Positions 1 to 7,710 of a stretch of 11,303 nt of DNA are shown here, one piece after another. Each line of letters opens with the position of its first letter. The stretch's first letter is position 1. Below the pieces are notes generated by a model. That model saw only the letters and a program-made list of their open reading frames with translations. It was not told the DNA's origin and did not search any database. The translations under genes and the position numbers were made by a program. The stretch comes from Paraglomus occultum (Eukaryota; Glomeromycota; Glomeromycetes; Paraglomerales; Paraglomeraceae): contig CAJVPJ010001224.1 in assembly GCA_910592205.1 (NCBI GenBank), forward strand, positions 1 through 11,303, written 5' to 3'.

Positions 1-79
1 TTGTCGGCGAAATGATTTTCGGTGAAATGATCGTCGGCGAAATATTACGTCGGTGAAATGATTTTCGGCGTTATGATCG
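1..79. repeat. 15-bp minisatellite, TCGGYGAAATGAT(T/C)(T/G) units
   Basis: Five consecutive units can be read, starting at positions 4, 19, 34, 50 and 65. Four are 15 bp long and the third is 16 bp. The core is TCGGCGAAATGAT or TCGGTGAAATGAT, alternating with TT or CG at the unit end. The array is cut by the window start, so the true copy number is unknown. In plus frame 3 it reads as a pentapeptide repeat of the form (V/F)GEM(I) until the 16-bp unit breaks the frame and a stop follows. It may therefore be either a decayed coding repeat or a plain minisatellite. After position 79 the periodicity stops abruptly. Confidence 0.85.
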
Positions 80-883
80 CCTCCCCTAGAAAAGTTACCA
101 CCTTTCGAAAAATTTTGTAGATTTAGTCTAGAGAATTGATATTTTTTACTAATATGGTATTAATTTTAAACACTAACTGTTTTAGTTGTAATTGACTCAA
201 TTAACTTAATTAACCCAATTTGTTAAATGAAGGTCTAACATCATGGAATTGCACGTTATAATTATTATTCCAATGTCATATACAAGGGTAAGTTTGGTTT
301 TGTCAACGCAATTTTGTTCGATCGGGTATCTAAGCGCAGTCGTCGTTCTTTAGGTTTTATTTGCCTTTTGATTCCTGGTCACTTTGTATAGTAGATACGT
401 GTTGCTTGATGTTTCAGTAGTAGTGGCGAGAGTGGTTTGATTATCAGTTTCGATGGATATTTTTTTTTTGTGGTAAAGGGGAGTCTGTGTTTTAGTTATC
501 GAAAAGTGATTTGTACATGTCGGACCTCTTCTGGGATAAGGGGGTTGAGGTTGGGATGTTGTGGGATGATTAGTTTTTGTCAGTGGAGAAGTATTGAAAG
601 AAAGAAATCAAAGTTGTGAAGCTCTACGTAGAGTTTATCATTGTAGATATCTGATTCACCCAAGATCAGATACTTTGGAGCCCAATTTTTACTTACTTCG
701 TTCTTTTGTAAAGAGTTATTTCTAAATAGTATTAAAATAGTTAATAATATGTATAATTTATTAAGTTTGGCAAAAATGTTATGATATGTGTGATGACTGT
801 TTAAGTAGTAGTTGGAGTAACTTGTCTAAGTGACTGTTTTGCTAATAGTTGAAGGTTTCAGTATTCTTTAACTACACTTCTGT
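80..883. other. AT-rich intergenic stretch, no gene seen
   Basis: No convincing coding frame was found on either strand. The only open frame of note (437-619, +) lacks recognisable motifs and is best taken as chance. Small structures: a perfect 12-bp palindrome CTCTACGTAGAG at 622-633, and an 8-bp hairpin made of TATCTGAT (648-655) and ATCAGATA (665-672) with a 9-nt loop. No function is assigned to either. Confidence 0.6.
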
Positions 884-1081
884 CTAATTATATTGAGATT
901 TTTCCATGACAAACAGCAGCTTATTGTGACATATGTTGAGTATAATATTGTCTAGTATTAGGGTTACGTTTGGTAGTGTGAGCCCCTGTGTTTTGTGTAC
1001 AGTAAGTGCAAATAATTTGTGGGAGAAATTCCTTCTGCCTGCTGTATAAAATAAGATGTTGATGGGACATCCAGTGATGGA
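884..1081 (-). pseudogene. Pif1-family helicase C-terminal remnant, copy 1
   Basis: Read on the minus strand, an open stretch between a TAG at 1082-1084 and a TAG at 884-886 contains FALTVHKTQGLTLPNV (from 1012 downwards). This is the signature of Pif1-like superfamily 1B helicases just upstream of motif VI, where family members read A-x-T-(I/V)-H-K-(S/T)-Q-G-(L/M)-T-L. Two arginines and RNF stand where RTQFPL is expected just before it. The following segment, expected to hold the YVALSR motif, aligns only weakly and is badly decayed. No Walker A or B motif, start codon or rest of the helicase is present, so this is a fragment, not a gene. A second copy lies at 3965-4213. The wording differs from Helitron helicases (usually TINK-x-QGQTL), so a stand-alone Pif1-like element or gene is the better guess. 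Confidence 0.75.
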
Positions 1082-1084
1082 CTA

Positions 1085-2028
1085 TTCCACTGTGTATACA
1101 AAATGCTACTTTGATTGAAAGAGTGTCTCAGTCAAAGTCAGTAATAATTTCATTGTGGATACCTTTTTTCGATCAGTGAGTTGTTTAAGTAGATGACTTT
1201 TTGTATGGTGGCATATTCGTTTTGAATTTGAAATCTGATCGTGTTAAATTAAATTAATTGGTTGTTATATATTATTGATATAGTCTACGACTTCGGAAAT
1301 CATTACTACGACTAAACCAATCAGTTTTTTATAACGTAAGTTAAGTACTACTATTAGATCTTTATGTTAATGTAAGTAGGCGTACATTTTTATGCTTATT
1401 TGGTAGTTTTAATCTTTGCGGTTGAGTTAATAAGCTTTTCTCGATGCAAGTTATTAAGTGTTTTTACTGGCATAATATGTTCTGATAAGTATATTAATAT
1501 ATTGTAATTGGTATAAAAACTGGCCTTAAAAAACAATGTAAAGTTTAGATAAAAATGTTGCGACATTAGGTTTTCAAAGTAATAACTATTTTATTCCATA
1601 TACAGTTGTGGTCATATATCTGACGAGGATGAGGGAAATGTCTGCATGTAATGAATGTATCATAGACTAATATTTTTAAATGCACTGCGGTTTTGGTCAT
1701 ACAGATTAAATTTCAAAATTCATATGTCTGACATTTTTTAATTTGGTTTTTTGCATCATTAAAGTCCGTGTAAACTGTAATTGAATTAAGCTGCAAATAA
1801 ATGTAAATAGTCAGGCGACATGAAGATGTACCACGTTACCATCAAGTATAATACCGACTTTTTTTTCTAATACGGGTAAAAATTTGTTGGTTGTGCGTAA
1901 TAGGAGATAATGTCCGAGGGCGTTTTTGTACTTGATATAATATAACGGTGTAACTGCTAACGCTAAAGTATCTAGCTTTAACCGAATAAGTTGCAGTATA
2001 AATAAGTTCAAAGCGTAAAAAACATTAC
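1085..2028. other. AT-rich stretch without recognisable genes
   Basis: Nothing supported was found. A 73-residue open frame at 1811-2032 (-) has no conserved motif and ordinary AT-rich composition, and is treated as chance. AAATTAAATTAATTG near 1247 recurs near 2397 followed by GTTGTT in both places. This is a short similarity that may be old repeat sequence or simple AT bias. Confidence 0.5.
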
Positions 2029-2240
2029 GCAAGTTGATTTAAGATATGATTGTTTTGTTTGTCGTTCTTTGTTTTACGACTTTCCTCAGTTTATCCTGCA
2101 TCGTCGTCTATTGGGGTTTGCTCTTTGATTATGGAGGAAGTGATGTCTTCTGGCCGAAAATCGACGACGTTTGTTCAGCTTCTCGTTTGACGTTTTGTTG
2201 ATCCTTGTTCTTTGGTCGGTGTCTGCGATGCTACGGTATG
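2029..2240 (-). other. GC-richer block, possible coding remnant
   Basis: This stretch is visibly richer in CG and GTC/GAC words than its surroundings. On the minus strand one frame reads DFRPEDITSSIIKEQ followed by TPIDDDAG (about 2092-2165). It is bounded by a TGA upstream and a TAA downstream, and then continues open to about 2029. The mix of charged and hydrophobic residues looks protein-like, but I recognise no family. The neighbouring frames are also Arg/Lys-rich, so the composition alone could explain it. It may be a piece of a dead transposable element. Confidence that it was ever coding is low. Confidence 0.2.
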
Positions 2241-2749
2241 TTATTTATGCATTAGGTTTTCGGAAACTGTCGCGGTTAGCTTTAATCCAGTATTCGCAGA
2301 CGATGGTAGATTTGTCACTTTCCTTATATATCTAACGACCATTAGGTAATTCCGGACCTTTGTTTGTGTTGATCAGTAATAGGACGTGTGATAATAAAAT
2401 TAAATTAATTGAGTTGTTGTTGTAAATTTCCCGTGTACTAGGTGGATATGTCCCGCTTGTAATGCTTCCCTTTTAGCATAGTGTCGTGATCATCATCATT
2501 TTGTTGTTGTTCGTCGCGGTTTTTTTCAGAAATGAAGTACGTGAGTTGTACGTTCTGGGGTTCGCTGTTGCATACATGGCTTAATGCTTTATATTTTTTG
2601 TATGGCATACGTGTCAACAGTTTTTACCGACTCTTCCACAATAAGGGAAAATGGAAGCTGGCATTTCTTTTTTTGAAAAATTAGTTCTGAGAATTACTGG
2701 GTTGGAATGAGCGAGCTAATTGGGCTAAAGGAAGATGGGCAATAAGATT
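2241..2749. other. Intergenic stretch, nothing recognised
   Basis: Both strands are broken by frequent stops. I see no RNA gene, motif or repeat unit beyond AT-rich simple runs such as the TTGTTGTTGT runs at about 2412-2422 and 2502-2511. Confidence 0.5.
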
Positions 2750-3066
2750 CAGTACGTTACCGGTTTAAATATTTTCGTTAATTATTAACCATACAAGTTT
2801 TTAGTCGTCATTGTCGAGTTTGTGGCTGGCTTTTAAGAATTATGATATACGAATAGTATAGTAGTAGAATTGAATTACGGCAATAGATTATTGATTATTA
2901 ATACGTACAAAGTTTAGTTAATTGCGTATTGTGGCTGACGGGTAAACACATATGGGAGGGGTCAGAAAGTCAACAATAGAATTAAATTACGACAAACAGA
3001 TTTATTAATTATTAATACACACAAGGTTTAGTCGTAATAGTAAACTGTCACTTTTGTGGCTGGCAA
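2750..3066. repeat. Diverged tandem repeat of about 113 bp, three copies
   Basis: Shared landmarks recur at near-constant spacing. ATTATTAA occurs at 2781, 2894 and 3008 (steps of 113 and 114). Next comes a (T/C)ACAA-like word and GTTTAGT or TTTTAGT, then GTGGCTG at 2822, 2931 and 3056. Copies 2 and 3 also share AGAATTRAATTACGRC at their left (2866 and 2978). Copy 3 has about 11-13 extra bases before GTGGCTG. The left part of copy 1 matches poorly. The copies are old and diverged. No open frame is conserved between them, so this looks like a decayed satellite or a tandemly duplicated non-coding element. Confidence 0.65.
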
Positions 3067-3461
3067 TATACGGAACCTTGCGTGAATTGATTGTTCGTGG
3101 CATACATAATTGAAGACGATTGAGGACTTGTTATTTACTTTTTTGTAATAATTTGTTTTAATGCAACGAATAACGATTGAATGCTTGCCTTTCTAATACG
3201 CCGTCCAGACATCTTTTGTGAATTATTAATCAATGCCAGGCGTATGGGCGAATTTGGCGCAGATTATCCACTTGTGGCGCATATAGTTTCAAGCATACTG
3301 TATGGCGGGGTTGGCAAGATTATTCATTTTTGACTTGTCCGTTTTTGGCAAGCATGCTTATTAATAATTCGATTGAGCGCAGCATTTGGATGAAAGATTA
3401 TAAAAAGAGATACGACACGTAGTAAAACTTGCAGAAGCGGCTGCGTTCTACGATCGTTTCG
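3067..3461. other. Intergenic stretch with local GC rise
   Basis: GC content rises between about 3230 and 3350. Two related words occur there: TTGGCGCAGATTATCCA near 3254 and TTGGCAAGATTATTCA near 3313, an old short duplication about 60 bp apart. A TATAAAA at about 3399 resembles a TATA box but is followed by no usable reading frame (the first ATG opens five codons). No gene is called. Confidence 0.4.
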
Positions 3462-3545
3462 TTCTATTCAATGCATAGAAAAGAATAGAATAGCATGGAA
3501 ATGAATAGCTATGCAATTCATTGAATAAGAAAACATAGCATATAT
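3462..3545. repeat. Low-complexity GAATA/TATTC segment with imperfect inverted repeat
   Basis: TTCTATTCAATGCAT (3462-3476) is answered by an interrupted reverse complement, ATGCA...TTGAATAAGAA (3511-3531), with 5-base and 1-base insertions. Between the arms lie several AGAATAGAATAGCATGG-like words. The segment could fold as a long imperfect hairpin, or it could be a scrap of a GAATA-type simple repeat. It holds no reading frame of note. Confidence 0.5.
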
Positions 3546-3964
3546 AGCGTAGTATAAAATCGGGCCCGAACGATGCTGCATGACACTAACCGAATGAAGT
3601 ATATGGTTGACTATTTACGGGATGCCATTACGTATGTGTTAGCCAATGATTATTAGAAGCATATGAAAAGAAATGCCACATGACTCGAAGAAGTAACGAC
3701 GTCAAAATAGTAAATATTGCTAACTAGTGAGTAGCATAGGCAAAAGGGAAGCTGCCAAGCAAAAAATTTGTTTATTGAAATACTTATGTATTACAATACA
3801 TTGGATTATCAATTAATATTGATGTCATATGTTAATATGATGTAATAAATAGATAATGGGGACAAATTTTTATAGAACAATTTTGCATTTTCTCTTATAC
3901 TTTTCAGATAATTGAGTAAATAAGGAAATTTTTATTTTTGGGGAAATCGTTGAACAAACAATGA
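3546..3964. other. AT-rich stretch, nothing recognised
   Basis: No gene or motif was seen. The sequence becomes very AT-rich towards the Pif1 remnant at 3965. This is expected to be the region beyond the end of the ancestral helicase gene, read on the minus strand. Confidence 0.5.
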
Positions 3965-4213
3965 TCATAGTCTTTGATTTTTTGTAATCACTTCTTGATC
4001 TATGTGAATTTGATTCTCTTCAAAAGCATATCAGTCTAAACTTGTTGCACGACTAAAGGCAACATAGACTCGCCCACATGCAAACATAGTGTCATCAATT
4101 GACAAGGGTACGTGGGGTAGTGTTAGTCTCTGTGTTTTGTGTACAGTGAGAGCAAATGTATTTTGGAGAGGAAATTGGGTACGAGAACATGGTATAGAAT
4201 ACATAAAAACGAC
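3965..4213 (-). pseudogene. Pif1-family helicase C-terminal remnant, copy 2
   Basis: Minus-strand reading in one continuous frame gives, in order: RTQFPL (from about 4180), FALTVHKTQRLTLPHV (about 4168-4110), then DDTMFACGRVYVAFSRATS (about 4096-4040). A TGA follows at 4031-4033, then an in-frame tail ending HIDQEVITKNQRL before a second TGA at 3965-3967. RTQFPL and HKTQ-x-LTL match the region before motif VI of Pif1-like helicases. YVAFSRATS matches motif VI (family YVALSRxxS), whose Arg contacts ATP. The expected Gly of TQGLTL is Arg here, and two stops interrupt the tail. Upstream the frame closes at a TGA near 4230, and no Walker motifs or start are found. It is a dead fragment, paralogous to copy 1 at 884-1081 on the same strand. 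Confidence 0.85.
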
Positions 4214-4908
4214 AGAAGTCAGCGTCAGTCATAGCATCAGGAGATGAAGTTGCAGATGGTGACGGCGGTATAGTCATAAGCGTATGAGCTGTTTGTACCA
4301 TGGGAATGGAGTAGGTGTTGTTTGATGATTTATAGGAGAAGTGGGTGAAGGTGGTAGTAATTGCTTCCTTATTCCTAAACAATGGTAGTGAAGTGGGAGG
4401 TATTCCCTAACTCAAATAGAAAAAGTTTGCTAGGTGAGCATGACAAGCACGGCACGGTCGATTTTTACCAATGACACGAATAAGAAGATTACAGCGAAGA
4501 AGATAAAAAAAAAATATTAAAGTTAAAGATTTTACTGAGGAAGGCGATTGAAGAGGATGTCTTGGGGAAGGAGCAGTCATGTGATATAGAATGTCTATAT
4601 CGAGAAGTTCCAAAAGAACCATTGTATATCTTCTCCTATCGTAAGATATCTAGAAATAATAAACAGTCGATCACTGGTTAATTTTTTCGTGGCGTTTATT
4701 AATCTTGTATCTTCCTCTCTACTAACCCGTTCACTGTTTGTTTCACTCGTTTGGTACTAGTGACGGCATTATATTAATGATACATAGCTTGAAAGAAGTG
4801 AATGTTAGATAACTTTTTGGGTGGGCTTGCCAATGTTACTGTAATGGTTATGATTGGTGTTGATAGTAGAAGTGCGTTATCGGATCGGATAGTTGTGAGT
4901 CTAAGGTC
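4214..4908. other. Intergenic stretch with Ser/Pro/Thr-rich minus-strand open frames
   Basis: Two minus-strand open frames adjoin here: 4622-4407 (71 residues, ATG start) and 4382-4095 (95 residues). Both read Ser/Thr/Pro-rich text such as TIPPSPSATSSPDA. The second overlaps the Pif1 remnant in a different frame, so its last part is a shadow. The pyrimidine-rich composition of the minus strand explains much of the Ser/Pro content. I recognise no domain. They might be low-complexity coding remnants upstream of the helicase fragment, but I do not call a gene. 4623-4908 holds nothing recognised. Confidence 0.3.
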
Positions 4909-5067
4909 CTATCCCCGTAGAACTGTTGTATTTATTATTGTCATGTATAGAGTTTTATTTTCGTAGATAAGCCTTCCGGTAAATTGAACAAAATAAAGTC
5001 TTACTGATAAGTTTTGCTTGCATTTAAAAAATACTGTAAGTGATATCTTGGAAGCAATCAGTTTCAT
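4909..5067 (-). pseudogene. Unrecognised peptide-coding segment, copy A
   Basis: A minus-strand frame opens with ATG at 5065-5067 and ends with TAG at 4909-4911 (52 codons). Its C-terminal half includes FVQFTGRLIYENKTLYM and INTTV (4992-4921). The same segment recurs at 5441-5512 with 17 differences in 72 bases. The differences fall 6, 2 and 9 on codon positions 1, 2 and 3, and many are conservative (R/K, I/V, I/L, T/S). That bias indicates that both copies descend from a sequence once under protein-coding selection. I do not recognise the family. The ATG and the part upstream of the shared block are not conserved in copy B, so this is probably the 3' end of a dead gene or element, not a complete small gene. 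Confidence 0.45.
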
Positions 5068-5422
5068 ATTGATAACCGGCGATTCGTTGAATTATTTGTT
5101 TGACCACGTCTTTTGTGTAAACAATGACAGAGACTGTAGCAGTGTTCTGCATTTTGCTATCGACTGAACAGCACACAGATATAATTTATATTATTCTCAA
5201 GAGATATGACAACATAACTGAGTCGTGAACTTTGATATAACAATAATAAGAAGCTTATTTTATAGGAAAAAAATAATATGTATCTTTTATTACTTACATA
5301 AAAAATGTCGAAATAACACAAACATCTGTTTATATACCCATAAGCATACAAATAATATACTATCAGTTTCACAAACTGCTGCACATACAAATCACGTCCG
5401 TTCAAGGTTAGCGGGAGTGTGT
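5068..5422. other. AT-rich spacer between the two peptide-coding copies
   Basis: Overlapping open frames on both strands (5157-5405 minus, 5225-5449 plus) are rich in Ile, Tyr, Lys and Asn, as expected from very AT-rich sequence. They show no motif. No gene is called. Confidence 0.5.
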
Positions 5423-5539
5423 TTAATCAAATTTACATGGAACTGTTGAATTTATTAACATCATGTATAGTGTTTTGTTCTTATAGACTAACTTTCTAGT
5501 AAAGTGAACGAACCACTGGAAGTGAAAGATGATTGTAAA
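5423..5539 (-). pseudogene. Unrecognised peptide-coding segment, copy B
   Basis: A minus-strand frame is open from after a TGA at 5540-5542 to a TAA at 5423-5425. It contains FVHFTRKLVYKNKTLYM and INSTV (5512-5441), matching copy A in frame at 16 of 24 residues. It has no start codon suited to a gene and is closed by a stop just upstream of the shared block. It is therefore a remnant. Both copies lie on the minus strand about 520 bp apart, the same strand as the two Pif1 remnants. A common origin with them is possible but not shown. Confidence 0.45.
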
Positions 5540-6565
5540 TCAGTACTATCCTTATTTGTTTGTTCTTGAAATGTTCAATAAAACGAACATAACATCGGGA
5601 GATGACGACTAAGTAGCAGTATGCGTTTGTACCATATAATAAGTATAATAATGATGAAGTTTATAATAAATATACATTTCACTAACCAAATGACGCAAAT
5701 CAACATAGTAAGCACGCAATCTGCATCGATAGAGGCAAATCGAATCTCAGCGAATAAGAATTATTTCGTCATGTGACATGCCAGATAAATGTTGTCCGAT
5801 GATGGGTAAATAAGATTTCATATTTGAAAGAAAACTTTTCTTCTATAGTTCGAAGTCTATAATCGTACATAATAATAATACATACTTAGCATTTAAAAGT
5901 TAAACTTTAACTATAGCAAGGAAGAAAGAAGGCAAAAAAAGAGCAACGATTATGTATAATAAACTAAATTTCTGAACCAATCGTTCATCTGTGTGTATCG
6001 TGTAAAATATAATATCAAAGCAAATAACAATGGTTTAATAATTTCACATAATCCACATTAAATTTATACATTTACGAAACACAAATAATTGGTTAAGAAA
6101 TATACGATGGGATAGCTAAAGGACATAGTAGATAGCAATAAGATGGATGTCAAGGACAATTGCTGTTTGAACGCAAGAAACTTTGGCATAATACAACAAA
6201 TATCGAAAATGTTACTTCATTACGGAACGAGTGAATATCAGTGTGCAATATTAATATGAAAAGTCGATACACGGAATATTTACATTTCTATGCTTGAGCA
6301 ACAATACACAGTTTTGGTATATATTTTTTATAAAAAGGAGTACAGCACGGAGGCGAAAAAAAGTAAGCCAGTGCTAGTGTTAGATCAAGAGCTAGATTTA
6401 GTTCTATTATAGAACTTGATATAAGATATATATAAAAATGGCCGGACTTTGCACTTACAAATTTAGAAATGAGGTTAGCGTAATTTCCTAAATCATGACA
6501 AATCAACAGTAGATCAATGCACCGAAAAATAAACCGAGTTTAGTTTTTATGGAAAAGGAATTTTG
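5540..6565. other. Very AT-rich stretch, no gene seen
   Basis: No supported gene. A 72-residue minus-strand frame at 6288-6506 reads hydrophobic, leucine-rich text but has no conserved motif. TTCGAAGTC near 5848 resembles a tRNA B-box word, but no T-arm stem or cloverleaf can be built around it. Everything else is AT-rich background. Confidence 0.5.
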
Positions 6566-6748
6566 TCAAACGAAAGTTGCAGAACTTGTGCGCCCGATTG
6601 ACCGACTAAAATTATAAGGTGTACTAACCAATAGAATTGTGATATAATTGATCAGCACATTTTGTGAGTGTATCTTCCATGCGACTATATGATCCTCGAT
6701 AGGAAATTGCGATTCTCCATGTCGAGATGTTTTAATCAACTCGGTCAT
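6566..6748 (-). other. Short ORF of 60 residues, unrecognised, doubtful
   Basis: An ATG-started minus-strand frame begins MTELIKTSRHGESQFPIED and ends at TGA (6566-6568). Composition is more protein-like than that of neighbouring chance frames. A GTTAGTA near 6629 could be a splice donor following a short first exon. It would be divergent from the secreted-protein gene at 7036, with about 290 bp between the two starts. The start context (C at -3) is poor, no TATA box is clear, and no domain is recognised. It could be a first exon or chance. Confidence 0.2.
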
Positions 6749-6901
6749 TCGGGATTAATTAATATGGAGAAACCTTTATTGTTGTTGCTTTTTATGCAAC
6801 TGCTAAGATATTATATCAGTTAGATAAAGGGGGGGCATCTGTATTAGCTCTATTTATTTTATCAAAAAGGATAGATTTGTATATTATAACTTGGTAAAGT
6901 T

Positions 6902-6909
6902 TATAAATA
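6902..6909 (+). promoter_or_regulatory. TATA box of the secreted-protein gene
   Basis: TATAAATA is followed by GGGG, 127 bases before the ATG at 7036. About 30-50 bases downstream lies the kind of leader seen in fungal genes: CTGACTCTCTCTACAAGAAC (about 6946-6965), probably close to the transcription start. A CT/T-rich tract (about 6991-7007) and an A-rich lead into the ATG follow. The start site is inferred from spacing, not demonstrated. Confidence 0.6.
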
Positions 6910-7035
6910 GGGGACTTCTGATAATACTATCGTAGCCAAGACATCTGACTCTCTCTACAAGAACAACTACAAGCAATTTAATTTTATATACCTTCCGCTT
7001 TTTTTTGTATCATCTCCAGAAACAATAGCAACGAT

Positions 7036-7710
7036 ATGTTTTCTCATTTGTGTATGAAATACGTTTGCTTGTTATTTGCAATCGCGACCATAGTCGCAGA
7101 AATACCTCTAGAAGAAATGCGGAATTCGACTCTAAAACAAACATAGACTCTGTCTCTGAGTCGTCGTGCAGATGCTTTGTGTAAGAACCCTCGCTACCCT
7201 GTGTTTGGAGGCTCTTTTTGCAGAAACGAGAGGGTGATTGCTATTATATGCGAGGTTGAAAATTTTCCAAACCTTTATGATATTGTTGATGAACCATGTA
7301 AGCCAGACTCAACTTGTGTTGATTTTGTTCGCAAAAATTCGCTTCCACTCGCAGGGTGCATTGGCAATGACAACATACGGAGGTGGAATAATGGCGGTAA
7401 TCGTGGCTTAATCTGCGACAAGGATGGTGCTACTTATAGAGTCACTCCAAATACAATGTATATTGGAATGACAACATATGATACCAACTCGAATCCAACA
7501 GCAGTAGATTCGATGTCTGGGTCTGTTGATGGTCTTGCACTTGGTAGAACCATTCATGAAAGTCATTTCGGTGTAGTATACAACAATTACCGGGCCGGTC
7601 AAACAATCAGAATGTGTTTCGATGCAGGCTCTCGATTCGTAACTGCTGTAGCTGCGGCTATGATTCCTGGCTCCGGCAATAACGACGAATTTACAGTACT
7701 CTTAGAATAA
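7036..7710 (+). CDS. Secreted cysteine-rich protein with pro-region and Kex2-type site, interrupted by one in-frame TAG
   Basis: The frame from ATG 7036 to TAA 7708-7710 spans 224 codons, with one internal TAG as codon 37. Residues 7-21 form a signal peptide (MKYVCLLFAIATIVA; Met7 at 7054 is an alternative, tidier start). Residues 22-42 look like a pro-region with a possible N-glycosylation site (NST, 30-32). Arg43-Arg44 is a dibasic Kex2-type cleavage site. The mature part, from about Ala45, has eight cysteines at 49, 62, 72, 88, 94, 108, 127 and 194, an even number suited to four disulfides. It has few hydrophobic stretches and one Trp (117). No known enzyme domain is recognised; a secreted effector or wall/apoplast protein is an inference. 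Codon usage and GC are clearly above the background, and no frameshift follows the TAG. AATAAA at 7706-7711 overlaps the stop. Whether the TAG means a pseudogene, a short intron, readthrough or a sequencing error is open. Confidence 0.75.
7144..7146 (+). other. In-frame TAG between pro-region and Kex2 site
   Basis: The stop sits in the same frame as both the signal peptide (7036-7143) and the mature domain (7147 onward). ACATAG also fits a splice acceptor. The only in-frame GT between the signal core and this AG is at 7093 (GTCGCA), which would give a 54-nt intron that keeps frame and signal peptide. However, the donor is poor and the branch site (CTAAAAC at 7132) is only fair. A better donor, GTATGA at 7052, pairs in frame with the AG ending at 7171, but that splice would delete the signal peptide. 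A recent nonsense mutation is the simplest reading. Confidence 0.7.

Noticed and set aside
1290-1320. Minus-strand text MISEVVDY as a possible Pif1 motif II (DEVSM) upstream of copy 1
   Set aside because: The catalytic Asp-Glu pair is absent, the frame is closed on both sides, and spacing to the next motif is too short.
3396-3480. TATAAAAAG promoter-like site near 3399
   Set aside because: The first ATG downstream opens five codons only, and no gene follows on the plus strand.
4095-4382. Ser/Thr/Pro-rich 95-residue minus-strand protein
   Set aside because: Its second half overlaps the Pif1 remnant, whose motifs lie in a different frame on the same strand. The Ser/Pro content follows from pyrimidine-rich sequence.
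5157-5449. Overlapping 74- and 82-residue frames on opposite strands
   Set aside because: Composition is what random very AT-rich DNA gives (Ile, Tyr, Asn, Lys); no motif and no promoter.
5846-5860. Possible tRNA B-box (AGTTCGAAGTC)
   Set aside because: The flanks cannot form a 5-bp T stem, and no acceptor, D or anticodon arm fits at the right distances.
7408-7602. Minus-strand 64-residue open frame inside the secreted gene
   Set aside because: It is a shadow of the coding frame on the other strand; no motif.
7177-7710. Reading the secreted gene as starting with TTG at 7177
   Set aside because: TTG is not a normal eukaryotic start. The same frame continues upstream through a Kex2-type site to a signal peptide and ATG at 7036, with a TATA box placed correctly for that start.
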